Below are positions 16,081 to 24,776 of a stretch of 46,956 nt of DNA, piece after piece. How positions within the stretch are numbered: position 1 is the stretch's first letter; the number at the start of each line of letters is the position of its first letter. A program made the position numbers and the translations under genes. The notes beneath the pieces were generated by a model. That model had not been told where the DNA came from. It saw only the letters and a list, made by a program, of their open reading frames with translations, and ran no database searches. The stretch is from UBA3064 sp023258775 (GTDB taxonomy: Bacteria > Pseudomonadota > Gammaproteobacteria > Burkholderiales > Burkholderiaceae_E): the NCBI GenBank assembly GCA_044355655.1, contig JBIKXS010000025.1, positions 1-46,956 of the forward strand. The letters are read 5' to 3'.

Positions 16081-16970
16081 CCAATTCGCCACGTTTGATA
16101 TCTGATCGGGCGCCATACAGCGCAATTATTGACCGACCGGCCTGGTATGCGCCCGAGGGTTCACGCATGCTCGTCTGGATCATCGTCAATGTTGAGCACT
16201 GGTCAATTGAGCGGGCCATGCCAAGGACCGTCTTGTCACCCCCGATGGGTCAACCACTGTTACCCGACTTACCCAACTGGGCCTGGCACGAGTATGGGAT
16301 GAGGGTCGGCTTTTGGCGTTTTTTTGAGGCGTTGGGGAAGCGAGGCATCAAACCGACACTCGCAATCAATGGCATCGTTTGTCAAAGCTACCCGCGAATT
16401 GCCATGGCTGCTCACGAAGCTGGCTGGGAGTTTATGGGTCATGGTTTTGTGCAGGGACCGATGCACAAAGTGGATGATCAGTCATTATCAATCGCTCAAA
16501 CTATTGATGCGATCGGATCCGTGACTGGTTCGGCACCTCTAGGTTGGGAAAGCCCCGGATTAACTGAAACCGACGAGACGCTTGATGCCTTATCTGCGGC
16601 GGGCATTCGCTATGTTGCTGACTGGGTACTTGATGACCAACCTGTCTGGCTTCAGGCCAAACCAAATCCCGTGCTTTCGGTGCCCTACACGGTGGAAATC
16701 AACGACATTCCGATGATGCTTTTGCAAGCGCACACCGCAGAAGAATTTTATCGCCGCGGTGAGGCTCAACTAGATCGCCTTTGGCTTGACAGCGCAAAAC
16801 AAACCAGGGTCATGTCGATCAGCATCCACCCCTATATCATGGGCGTACCTCATCGCATTTCACAACTCGAGCGACTACTCGATACCGTGCTGGCAAAACC
16901 TGAAGTCCATATTTGCACGGGTGCAGAAATTGCTCATTGTTTTGAAAAGCAAATTCCTGCGCCCAAGTAA
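16077..16970 (+). CDS. Polysaccharide deacetylase-fold hydrolase, PuuE-like
   Basis: NodB-type deacetylase fold of 297 residues without a signal peptide, so cytoplasmic. The layout matches the PuuE (non-metal allantoinase / cyclic imide hydrolase) branch: the N-x-E element NVEHW near 38, the GHG motif in FMGHGFVQGP, the ESPGLTET segment and the C-terminal SIHPYIMGVPHR (PuuE has H-P-x4-G-x-P-x-R). PuuE relatives hydrolyse cyclic amides and imides or N-acyl groups rather than sugars. It follows the dioxygenase with a four-base overlap, so it probably acts on a pathway intermediate. Substrate unknown. Confidence 0.82.
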   Translation: MTNSPRLISDRAPYSAIIDRPAWYAPEGSRMLVWIIVNVEHWSIERAMPRTVLSPPMGQPLLPDLPNWAWHEYGMRVGFWRFFEALGKRGIKPTLAINGIVCQSYPRIAMAAHEAGWEFMGHGFVQGPMHKVDDQSLSIAQTIDAIGSVTGSAPLGWESPGLTETDETLDALSAAGIRYVADWVLDDQPVWLQAKPNPVLSVPYTVEINDIPMMLLQAHTAEEFYRRGEAQLDRLWLDSAKQTRVMSISIHPYIMGVPHRISQLERLLDTVLAKPEVHICTGAEIAHCFEKQIPAPK

Positions 16971-17055
16971 GACTTCGAGTTATAAAAATCAATATCCTGC
17001 ACCCTCGCCCCATTCGTCTCTAAAACACTGACACGAAGCGAGGACCCGAGCTTTT

Positions 17056-17856
17056 TTAACCCAAGAAAGACTTCGCGATGCGGATGAAGTCATTTGCCCC
17101 TTCGATCGCAGCAATATGGCCGCATGGATCAAGGACCTCCAGACGCCCCTTTGGTGTTCGTTCAGCCATAGCCCTCATTTCCTCAGGCGGAGCCGCTGGA
17201 TCTTGGGCACCGGCCAGATAGAGCACAGGCATGGTAAGACGCGACAAATCTTCATGAAGCGCAAGGGTTTGTATCGCGCGCACGCAGGCCTCATAACCCT
17301 GGTCCGAACTGCGGGCGACCATGGCAGCGACACGTTCCATCACAAGCGGATTGGCCTGGCGGTAACTCGGCGTAAACCAGCGCTCAAGCGTGGGATTAAC
17401 CAGCGACTTCACACCCCCTGACTGCAAGGCCGCGATCCGATCGTTCCATGCCTTCATGCCCGCCTCGTCAATGCGAGCCCGACAATTACAGGCCATTAAC
17501 CGGTCCACGCGATCGGGGAAATGCAAGGCCGCATAAAGCCCTGTCATCCCGCCAAGCGATAAACCGATCACATGCGCGCTTGGATAGGCCGCAGCATCCA
17601 ATACAGCAAGCAAGTCATCACACAAGTCGGCAAGACTGGCTCGCGGACTTGATGCGCTGCTTTGACCATGCCCTCTTGTGTCATAAAAAATCAATCGAAA
17701 ATCTTGGGCTAGTGCTTCACTTACCTCATCCCACATGGCAGCGTCTGAGCCGAGCGAATTTGAGAAAACGATCGGGTGGCCTTGAGGATTTCCCCGCATT
17801 GACCAGGCAATTTGGCTACCGTCAGGACGCTTTATCCAGGATACTTGAGTGTTCAT
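17056..17856 (-). CDS. Alpha/beta hydrolase, 3-oxoadipate enol-lactonase (PcaD)-like
   Basis: Alpha/beta hydrolase of 266 residues. The oxyanion region is FSNSLGSDAAMWDE, the nucleophile is Ser in GLSLGGM, the acid is probably Asp in AGAQDPAAPPE, and the base is His in CGHIAAIEGA. The N-L-G-x-D element and the DTRGHGQS stretch are strongly PcaD-like, the enzyme that hydrolyses 3-oxoadipate enol-lactone in the beta-ketoadipate pathway. It is transcribed away from the dehydrogenase/flavin reductase pair, and the 73-base divergent spacer carries an inverted repeat. No other pca gene is adjacent, so a different lactone or ester substrate is possible. Confidence 0.82.
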   Translation of the reverse strand: MNTQVSWIKRPDGSQIAWSMRGNPQGHPIVFSNSLGSDAAMWDEVSEALAQDFRLIFYDTRGHGQSSASSPRASLADLCDDLLAVLDAAAYPSAHVIGLSLGGMTGLYAALHFPDRVDRLMACNCRARIDEAGMKAWNDRIAALQSGGVKSLVNPTLERWFTPSYRQANPLVMERVAAMVARSSDQGYEACVRAIQTLALHEDLSRLTMPVLYLAGAQDPAAPPEEMRAMAERTPKGRLEVLDPCGHIAAIEGANDFIRIAKSFLG

Positions 17857-17887
17857 GGCTGAGATTCTTGATAAGTTGAATTGCCCC

Positions 17888-17916
17888 TATACTAGGATTA
17901 AATGATCAACGGATCA
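17888..17916 (+). promoter_or_regulatory. Candidate promoter -10 and operator TGATC-N4-GATCA
   Basis: A TATACT -10-like hexamer (17888-17893) is followed by the perfect inverted repeat TGATCAACGGATCA (17903-17916), which would lie at or just after the transcription start of the dehydrogenase gene. The -35 is weak (TTCTTG, 17865-17870). The same TGATC-N4-GATCA arms recur at 36515-36530 and, with one mismatch, at 37638-37651. Placement over the start site suits a repressor. Confidence 0.5.
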
Positions 17917-17929
17917 ACGAAGACCGAGC

Positions 17930-18835
17930 ATGGATCACTCAAAACAAGAGACTGTTGGAATCATTGGCTTAGGCATCATGGGTTCAGCCCTTGCTGATCA
18001 GTTGATCAGCAAGGGCTTTTCGGTGTTTGGTATCGACCCCAGTAACAAGGCACGTAACCGTGCCAAACAAGCCGGCGTAGAAGTGGTGCCTAGCATCGAT
18101 GTGCTTTTGCGGCATAGCCATAAATTGCTTAGTTCATTACCCTCCAACGAAGCTTTTGAGTCGATATGTGATGCGTTGCTTCAAGCCCGCGCAGAGGCAA
18201 ATCAGACAAGCAACGTCATTCTCGCGGAAACCAGCACGCTTCCCATCGACATCAAGCAAAAACAGGAACGACGGCTTGCGCGTGCTGGCATACAGTTACT
18301 AGACTGCCCTTTGTCTGGTACCGGTGCCCAAGCTCGGGTCGGTGATGTTGTTGTGTATGCGAGCGGCTCCAGCAAAGCAATCAGCAGCATGATGCCGGTT
18401 TTTAAGGGTTTCTCGCGTGCTCAGGTCAATGTGGGGAAATTCGGCAATGGCATGCGAATGAAGCTTGTGGCTAATCTCTTGGTTGCGATCCACAATGTCG
18501 CTGCCGCAGAAGCCGTTCTGCTTGGTAAGCGCCTCGGTCTAGATGCTTCCGATGTGGTGCGAGTGGTCGGCGATGGGGCTGGTTCTTCGAGGATGCTCCA
18601 AGTACGGGGACCCCTAATGGCCAAGCGAAATTGGCAAGACGCCACCATGAAGGTATCGATCTGGCAAAAGGACATGAGCATCATCGGGCAGGCACTGGCA
18701 CAAACAAGTACGCCAGCGCCGCTTTTTGCAGCTTGCGCCCCGATTTACCACGCTGCCCAAGCGCTCGGACTTGGTGAGCAAGACACAGCGTCTGTGATGG
18801 CGGTACTAGAGCAAATGGCCGGTATGAAACCATGA
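17930..18835 (+). CDS. NAD(P)-dependent beta-hydroxyacid dehydrogenase (3-hydroxyisobutyrate dehydrogenase family)
   Basis: Protein of 301 residues with the N-terminal Rossmann motif GLGIMGSALADQL, the substrate-binding DCPLSGTGAQAR (D-x-P-x-S/G-G element) near 125 and the catalytic lysine region GNGMRMKLVANLL near 175-187. The helical C-terminal domain begins there. Members oxidise 3-hydroxy acids (3-hydroxyisobutyrate, tartronate semialdehyde, glycerate) or reduce the corresponding semialdehydes. The usual N-N pair after the lysine reads A-N here. It is co-transcribed with the flavin reductase (four-base overlap) and has a candidate operator at its promoter. A second paralogue lies at 24777-25682. 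Confidence 0.87.
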   Translation: MDHSKQETVGIIGLGIMGSALADQLISKGFSVFGIDPSNKARNRAKQAGVEVVPSIDVLLRHSHKLLSSLPSNEAFESICDALLQARAEANQTSNVILAETSTLPIDIKQKQERRLARAGIQLLDCPLSGTGAQARVGDVVVYASGSSKAISSMMPVFKGFSRAQVNVGKFGNGMRMKLVANLLVAIHNVAAAEAVLLGKRLGLDASDVVRVVGDGAGSSRMLQVRGPLMAKRNWQDATMKVSIWQKDMSIIGQALAQTSTPAPLFAACAPIYHAAQALGLGEQDTASVMAVLEQMAGMKP

Positions 18836-19344
18836 GTGGCCCTGATCACAGCGCATTTCGACATGCGCTCGCCCAATTTCCAACCGGCGTGACCGTTGTC
18901 ACGGGGCGATCGCCTTCGCGCGAACTTCCGGTGGGACTTACGGTCAGCAGTTTTAATTCGGTCTCACTTAGTCCGCCACTTGTGTTGTGGTCGCTTTCGA
19001 ATCACTCGCCGCACCTGGAGGCCTTCCAATTAGGTCAAAAACATCGCATCCATGTCTTGTCTCGATCACAGGAAGAGTTGGCAAAGCGTTTCGCACGCGC
19101 AGGCAGTGATAAGTTTTCGGGTATTTCGACGCAACTTGATAGCGCAAGACACGATCAGGCTCATGCCTTTGAGTCGGTTCCCCATCTGGCAGGTTGTAGC
19201 GCGCGGTTTGACTGCATGACGGAAAGCACCCATCTTGCTGGCGACCATTGCATTATCGTAGCTCGCGTCTTGTTTTTTGAAGCAACTGAGCTTGAACCAT
19301 TGGTGTTTGCGCACAGCGGATTTTTTGGCCTTTCGAAGCACTGA
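18832..19344 (+). CDS. Flavin reductase (HpaC/FlaRed family)
   Basis: Flavin reductase of 170 residues. The family motifs are ALAQFPTGVTVVTG at the N terminus, GLTVSSFNSVSLSPPLVLWSL for FMN/FAD binding, and the C-terminal GDHCIIVARV with AHSGFFG. It uses NAD(P)H to supply reduced flavin to a separate monooxygenase. The obvious partner in the window is the HsaA/HpaB-like monooxygenase at 34720-35976, which shares the candidate operator. The ATG overlaps the stop of the dehydrogenase, and its last 92 bases overlap the convergent TetR gene. Confidence 0.9.
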   Translation: MSGPDHSAFRHALAQFPTGVTVVTGRSPSRELPVGLTVSSFNSVSLSPPLVLWSLSNHSPHLEAFQLGQKHRIHVLSRSQEELAKRFARAGSDKFSGISTQLDSARHDQAHAFESVPHLAGCSARFDCMTESTHLAGDHCIIVARVLFFEATELEPLVFAHSGFFGLSKH

Positions 19345-20071
19345 TCAAGCTCGGGTAGAGTGCTGCCGCGCCGGCAAGAAACAAGTCTACTGCGTCGGCA
19401 CTACGTTGATCAAAGTCACTACCCTCTGCACTTGAAAAGATGTTTCGCCTCACCGCCCAGTAAAACATGCTGCCGTGCAAATTCCATACCATTTCTAATT
19501 CACGCTCAGTAATCCGCGCCTTTGCCAAAGCGGGCTCATGCCCAAAAAGCCCGTGCCTGAGTTCCTTGCACATCACGTGTAGCAGGCGGGTACGGACGAT
19601 TTGAAGGTAGTTCCTGTTAAGACCCATGCCCGCCAAACCAGCGTGCATGTAAATACGGATCCATTCAGGCCGATAAGCGGTCTTAGCGTATTCCCCGTAA
19701 AAACCAATTAAACGTTCTCGGAGGGGTTGGCTGCGATTTTTCAGTGACTTGATCCAGTGAGGATCCCAGGGCTTGAGAAAGACAGCATCGAAAACAGCCT
19801 CAATCAAGTCCTGCTTTGAAGGATAGTATCGATATAAAAGTGACTGTGTCACCCCGATTCGCTTGGAAAGCTCCCGGGTTTGCCCGCCAAAGCCAGCTTC
19901 AGCGAAATAACTTATCGCCGCTTCAAGAATTTGCTGACGCCTGACATCCGGGTCGAGTCGTAGGGACTCTTTGCTTTGAACCTTGACGCCGGACGCCGAG
20001 CGAGGATTTATTTTCCCGGTGATGCTATTGACGACACCCTTTGGTCGGGTCGGAAGGTGCTTGGTTGGCAT
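19253..20071 (-). CDS. TetR family transcriptional regulator
   Basis: Protein of 272 residues. The DNA-binding domain is at about 42-90: RRQQILEAAISYFAEAGFGG and the helix-turn-helix TRELSKRIGVTQSLLYRYYPSKQDL, followed by a helical ligand-binding domain. It has about 40 extra basic N-terminal residues compared with usual TetR proteins. The ATG at 20071 is preferred because earlier in-frame starts run into the divergent hyuA gene. It is divergent from hyuA, with a 7-base inverted repeat in the spacer, so it probably controls the hyuAB operon and perhaps itself (inference). Its last 92 bases overlap the flavin reductase gene on the other strand. Confidence 0.9.
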   Translation of the reverse strand: MPTKHLPTRPKGVVNSITGKINPRSASGVKVQSKESLRLDPDVRRQQILEAAISYFAEAGFGGQTRELSKRIGVTQSLLYRYYPSKQDLIEAVFDAVFLKPWDPHWIKSLKNRSQPLRERLIGFYGEYAKTAYRPEWIRIYMHAGLAGMGLNRNYLQIVRTRLLHVMCKELRHGLFGHEPALAKARITERELEMVWNLHGSMFYWAVRRNIFSSAEGSDFDQRSADAVDLFLAGAAALYPSLISASKGQKIRCAQTPMVQAQLLQKTRRELR

Positions 20072-20105
20072 GAATAATTCTTGGACCGTATAAATCGAGA
20101 CATTG

Positions 20106-20136
20106 TTCACTAATTTTTGAAGGCGATTGTAGTGAA
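20106..20136. promoter_or_regulatory. Inverted repeat in the tetR-hyuA spacer, candidate TetR operator
   Basis: TTCACTA (20106-20112) and TAGTGAA (20130-20136) are exact reverse complements separated by 17 bases. They lie in the 111-base divergent spacer between the TetR gene and hyuA. Local autoregulation is common for TetR regulators, but the 17-base gap is longer than many TetR sites and no companion copy was found. Confidence 0.35.
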
Positions 20137-20182
20137 GCGTCAAGAAGCTGTGCGAGCATGAAGTTTTGGTTAAAGGTGAACC

Positions 20183-22372
20183 ATGCGAAGGGATCAGGCG
20201 ACTTTTCACGTTGGTGTAGACATTGGCGGAACTTTCACCGACTGTGTGGTGGTTGATGGTCAAGGCAGACTGATAGCAGCAAAGTCTCCCTCAACACCAC
20301 CGCATTTTGCGCAAGGCATGTTATCCGCGATGGGCCTGGCTGCAACGCAACTAGGCCTTGACTTTGCCGATTTCTGCCAGCGTATTGCCGTGCTCACGCA
20401 TGGCACGACCGTGGGGACCAATGCGCTGATCCAGCGAAGGGGCTCAAAGCTTGGCCTGATTACCACGAAAGGACACGAGGATGCCATCCACATTATGCGT
20501 GGCTCTCGCGGGGTCACTTCACGCAACCTTAATCAGGTTGTTCACTTCCCGGAGAGCAAAAAACCTTCCCCGATTGTAGCCAAGCGGATGATTCGTGGTG
20601 TTTCTGAACGGGTGGATTGCTTCGGCGAGATTGTCGTGCCGCTTAACCATGAGCAGGTCAGAATAGCGATTGAATCGCTGCTTGCGGAAGGCGCTGAAGC
20701 GATAGCGATTTGCTTGTTATGGTCATTTAAGAATCCTCAACACGAGCATGACATCGCCGCCATGGTGAGAAGCCTTGCGCCTGACTGCTTTGTGAGTTGC
20801 TCGGTTGATCTTGCCCCTAAATGGGGTGAATATGAGCGCCTAACTGCCACAGCGCTTAATGCCTATATTGGACCGGTAACAGCACGATACTTAAGCGCTT
20901 TAGACAAACAGCTGCGGCAATCAGGGTATCGACAAGCCTTACAAATTACCCAATGCGGTGGTGGGTCAATCTCTGTGGAGCGGGCGATTCAGGCGCCGCT
21001 GCTCACGCTCGATTCCGGTCCTGTCTCGGGTGTTACGGGCAGCCAGTTTCTTGGACAACTGATTGGCGCCAACAACATCATCACCACCGATATGGGAGGT
21101 ACCTCATTTGACGTCGGCATCATTCACCAGGGTCAGGCTGCTTTCAGTTTTACAGCCAACGTCGCCCAGTATGAATACTTCATTCCCAAGGTCGACATCC
21201 AGGCCATAGGATCGGGCGGCGGCTCATTGGCTCGGGTCGACAGCAAAGCGGGCACGCTTCGCGTGGGACCGGAATCTGCGGGCGCTGACCCAGGTCCGGC
21301 GTGTTATGGGAAAGGTAATGTTCTAGCGACGGTAACTGATGCCGATGTTGTCCTCGGTTATATCGATCCAGATAACTTTCTGGGTGGGCGGATTCGATTA
21401 GATAAGTCTAAAGCCGTGCACGCTGTTGAAACAGTTGCTCATGGGCTTGGGCTCAGCCTGATGCAAGCCGCAGCTGGTATTGCGAAAATCGCTGAATTCA
21501 AAATGGCAGACATTATTCGCAAAACAACCGTTGAAAAAGGTTTGGATCCTCGCGACTTCGTGCTCTTTGCATTCGGGGGAGCTGGCCCGGTCCATGCAGG
21601 TGTTTTTGCGCGCGAACTTGGCGTTCAACATGTGGTTATCCCACTGAATCGGATTGCATCAACATGGTGCGCTTTTGGCGCAGCCACTGCTGACATTTTG
21701 CACATCCACGAGCAGGTCGATATTCAAACATCGCCCTTTGACGTGAAAAGGATTCAGCAAAGTATCCGTGCGTTGATGAAACGGGCATCAAAGCACATGG
21801 ACGACGACGGCATTCCCGCAGGGCGAAGGCGTTATCAATGCAGTATTGATATGCGCCATCGAGGACAAATCAATGAAGTCGAGGTACCTTGGCCTGCTGA
21901 ATTCGAGGCGCAACTCAGCGCATCGAAAGCCTTTGCCCACTCGGCAATCGATGCGCTGGTTGAGAACTTTTACAAGCGCTATGAAACAATTTATGGCAAA
22001 GGCTCATCGTATCGCGACGCCCGTTTGGAAATGGTGAGTTTTCGGGTTCGTGCGATGGCCGACACGCAACGCCCAGAGCTACCTCGATCCAAGCTCGGTG
22101 CCAAAGCAGCCGCAAAAAAGGCATTAACCGGTACTAGATCGGTCTATTTCGACGAACAGTCAAATAATATTGAAACTCCGATTTATAACGGTGCTGTGCT
22201 TCGTGCCGGGAATCATTTAAACGGCCCTTGCATCGTCGAAACCACCGACACCACGATCGTGGTGCGTCCTGGGCAAAGCCTAAAGGTTGACGCCTGGGGC
22301 AATTTTGAATTGCACTTTGCACCCGGGCAAGCGTCTGACCTGGCGATCAAACAAGTCTCTACGCGAGTTTAA
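20183..22372 (+). CDS. Hydantoinase A / acetone carboxylase beta-like ATP-dependent subunit (HyuA family)
   Basis: Protein of 729 residues in the Hydantoinase_A/oxoprolinase family. The ASKHA ATP-binding elements are DIGGTFTD at 13-20, LTHGTTVGTNALIQRRG near 72-88, DSGPVSGVTG near 275 and TDMGGTSFDV near 305. GSGGGSLARVD and GPESAGADPGPACYG follow. Its length is close to the acetone carboxylase beta subunit (about 717). These enzymes couple ATP hydrolysis to opening cyclic amides or to carboxylating ketones via phosphorylated intermediates. It has a good ribosome binding site (AAAGGTG), and hyuB follows two bases after its stop. Which reaction type applies is not certain. Confidence 0.9.
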   Translation: MRRDQATFHVGVDIGGTFTDCVVVDGQGRLIAAKSPSTPPHFAQGMLSAMGLAATQLGLDFADFCQRIAVLTHGTTVGTNALIQRRGSKLGLITTKGHEDAIHIMRGSRGVTSRNLNQVVHFPESKKPSPIVAKRMIRGVSERVDCFGEIVVPLNHEQVRIAIESLLAEGAEAIAICLLWSFKNPQHEHDIAAMVRSLAPDCFVSCSVDLAPKWGEYERLTATALNAYIGPVTARYLSALDKQLRQSGYRQALQITQCGGGSISVERAIQAPLLTLDSGPVSGVTGSQFLGQLIGANNIITTDMGGTSFDVGIIHQGQAAFSFTANVAQYEYFIPKVDIQAIGSGGGSLARVDSKAGTLRVGPESAGADPGPACYGKGNVLATVTDADVVLGYIDPDNFLGGRIRLDKSKAVHAVETVAHGLGLSLMQAAAGIAKIAEFKMADIIRKTTVEKGLDPRDFVLFAFGGAGPVHAGVFARELGVQHVVIPLNRIASTWCAFGAATADILHIHEQVDIQTSPFDVKRIQQSIRALMKRASKHMDDDGIPAGRRRYQCSIDMRHRGQINEVEVPWPAEFEAQLSASKAFAHSAIDALVENFYKRYETIYGKGSSYRDARLEMVSFRVRAMADTQRPELPRSKLGAKAAAKKALTGTRSVYFDEQSNNIETPIYNGAVLRAGNHLNGPCIVETTDTTIVVRPGQSLKVDAWGNFELHFAPGQASDLAIKQVSTRV

Positions 22373-22374
22373 TC

Positions 22375-24744
22375 ATGGCAAAAATCAGTGAGACAAGCGA
22401 TTTGCGCTTCGATGGCAAACAAACTGGCTATGTACCGCCCAAGGTCTTATCCATATCGCCAAAGCTTAAGCTCCACCGAGATGCGGACGAGCATATCGAT
22501 CCGATCACTTATGAGGTGATTCGGCACAGCCTTTGGAATGTCAACGAGGAGCACGGCGCAACCATTCAACGACTTTCGGGTTCGCCCGTCGCGATGTATG
22601 CGCTCGACTTAAATCCATCGATCCTGACTGAGGATGGCGAGTTTGTTTTCTTCGGCCCCTATATGCAGTACATGTCTGGGGTTACTGACACTCAGGTGAA
22701 ATGGATCTTAGAACATCGATCTGATAACCCTGGCATCGCCGATGGCGATATGTTTCTTGCTAATGATCCCTGGGTTGGCGCTGCTCATCAGCAAGATGTG
22801 ATGCTCATTTGCCCAGTTTTTCACAACGATCAATTGTTTTGCTGGGTCACCAACTGTCTGCACCAATACGACATTGGCGGGATAACCCCATCGAGTTTTT
22901 GTATGGCCGCTGAGAATGCCTACGAAGAAGGCATTTTGATCCCGCCGGTAAAAATTGTTGAATCAGGCAACATTCGCCGCGACATCGAGGAATTGTATTT
23001 GCGGGCATCCCGAAAGCCCGATGCTGTGGCGCTAGATTTCCGTGCCCAACTCGCGGGAAACACCACAGCGAAAGCACGTATCGAAAACCTGTTAAAGCGA
23101 TATGGTCCCCAGGTCGTCAAAGCGGTTATGAGAAAGATTCTCAATGATGGTGAACGCGCCTTTCTGGAAAAAATGGCGCGCCTTCCCGACGGTACCTGGC
23201 GTGACCGAACCTATGTAGAGTGCTCGAGACCCGGCGATCGAAAGACACATCGCGTTCAACTAACCCTGCACAAGCGGGGAAACAGTCTGATTTTTGAAAA
23301 TGATGGTACTGCCGAGCAAGACGGCGCAATGAACGCCACCTTCAGTGGATGGCGTGGGTCGATCATGGTCGCCTTGAATCAACTGCTGTGCTGGGACCAG
23401 TATTTTGCAATTGGTGGCGCACTGAGGCATGTTGTGTTTGATCCGTCACCCGGGACTATGAACTGCGCGAATTTCCCTGCCTCTGTATCGACTGCTCCTG
23501 TTCAGGCGATGGAGATTTCGCTTTATCCCGCCTATAACGTATTAGCAAAAATGATTTATAGCGATCCAATGATGCGCGAGGATATTATGTGTATCGGCGG
23601 AACGAGCCAGTGGCCAGCGACGATTTTCCGCGGACAGGATCAATGGGGTGATCCCTATGGCTACTTGCTGGTTGACCCTATCGGTGGTGCGATCGGTGCA
23701 TTTGCAACTGGCGATGGCATTTCAACGGGCGGCCAGTCACGAACACCAATTTGTAAACTACCGAATATTGAACATACCGAACAGAGCTTTCCATTATTGT
23801 TTTTGTACCGAAAAGAGGTTACTGACTCTGGTGGCGCCGGATTACACCGTGGCGGCCTGTCGGCCGAATCATGCTTTATCCCACATCGCACAAGCCAGAT
23901 TACGCACGACACCCTCTCATCGGGCAATGCAATGCCCACCTCATCAGGAATGATGGGAGGCTACCCGGCCACCGTCAATGTGTATAAATATAAGGCTGAT
24001 AGCGATATAGCCCAACGGTTCAAGCGCTCCGACATGCCAGGTGATATCGCAGAAATTGAAGGTGAATCGCGAACGCTTGCTTTGCGCCAGCAAAATTTTT
24101 TACAAAACCCGCAAGATGTTTATGCGGTTATATGGTCAGCAGGTGGCGGCTTTGGGGATCCGATCGAGCGAGATCCACAACGTGTTCGCGACGATGTTTT
24201 TGAGCAATCCGCGGTTTCGATCCAGGCGGCCGAGACGATTTACGGCGTACGCTTTCATAAGGATGAAACCGTCGACGAAGAAGCAACGGCCGTACACCGA
24301 CAATCGATTCGGCAAGCGCGCATGACCTACCCTGGCGGAGCCCTAAAGTTGAGCAAGGCACCAAGCCAATCTCGATTCAAGGATGTCACTGAGAATCTTT
24401 GCACTTATGAACCTAAGGATTCGAAAAAACCAGGCAGTTCGGCCAGCGCCAAAGCCAGCAAAGAGGGCGGTATCCGTAAGCCTTCAACACGTTGGTGTTG
24501 CCGAGCCTGCAGGACTGATCTTGGACCAGTTTCTAAAAACTATAAGATAGCCTGTCGACGCCTGGATGCGGCAATCGAAACTGCCAATCCAAATATTGGC
24601 GACTGGAAACGCTATATCGATGACGAACCCGTGTTTAGGCAGTTCTTTTGTCCAGGTTGCGCCCGATTGATAGAAAATGAAATAGCTCGAAAATCAGATG
24701 AGCTTTTACGGGATATTGAACTCGACTACTACAGCTCGAACTGA
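22375..24744 (+). CDS. Hydantoinase B / acetone carboxylase alpha-like subunit with C-terminal acetone-carboxylase-gamma-like zinc domain
   Basis: Protein of 789 residues. From about 40 to 660 it is a Hydantoinase_B domain (IDPITYEVIRHSLWNVNEEHG, LANDPWVGAAHQQDV, the DSGGAGLHRGG turn and SAGGGFGDPIERDP). A Ser/Ala/Lys-rich linker follows at about 680-700. The last 85 residues carry C708, C709, C712 (CCRAC) and C759, C762 (FCPGC), then an acidic helix, resembling the separate gamma subunit (Acetone_carb_G) of acetone carboxylase. That suggests a fused alpha-gamma chain and a carboxylase-type complex with HyuA. Plain HyuB proteins are about 520-600 residues and lack this tail. Substrate unknown. 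Confidence 0.85.
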   Translation: MAKISETSDLRFDGKQTGYVPPKVLSISPKLKLHRDADEHIDPITYEVIRHSLWNVNEEHGATIQRLSGSPVAMYALDLNPSILTEDGEFVFFGPYMQYMSGVTDTQVKWILEHRSDNPGIADGDMFLANDPWVGAAHQQDVMLICPVFHNDQLFCWVTNCLHQYDIGGITPSSFCMAAENAYEEGILIPPVKIVESGNIRRDIEELYLRASRKPDAVALDFRAQLAGNTTAKARIENLLKRYGPQVVKAVMRKILNDGERAFLEKMARLPDGTWRDRTYVECSRPGDRKTHRVQLTLHKRGNSLIFENDGTAEQDGAMNATFSGWRGSIMVALNQLLCWDQYFAIGGALRHVVFDPSPGTMNCANFPASVSTAPVQAMEISLYPAYNVLAKMIYSDPMMREDIMCIGGTSQWPATIFRGQDQWGDPYGYLLVDPIGGAIGAFATGDGISTGGQSRTPICKLPNIEHTEQSFPLLFLYRKEVTDSGGAGLHRGGLSAESCFIPHRTSQITHDTLSSGNAMPTSSGMMGGYPATVNVYKYKADSDIAQRFKRSDMPGDIAEIEGESRTLALRQQNFLQNPQDVYAVIWSAGGGFGDPIERDPQRVRDDVFEQSAVSIQAAETIYGVRFHKDETVDEEATAVHRQSIRQARMTYPGGALKLSKAPSQSRFKDVTENLCTYEPKDSKKPGSSASAKASKEGGIRKPSTRWCCRACRTDLGPVSKNYKIACRRLDAAIETANPNIGDWKRYIDDEPVFRQFFCPGCARLIENEIARKSDELLRDIELDYYSSN

Positions 24745-24776
24745 ATAGTCAGGTGGTCGCTCAAGAGGAAATAATC

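Noticed and set aside
17881..17916. GATC sites as Dam-methylation cluster
   Set aside because: Two GATC sites in a perfect dyad that recurs with the same spacing at another promoter fit an operator better than chance methylation sites.
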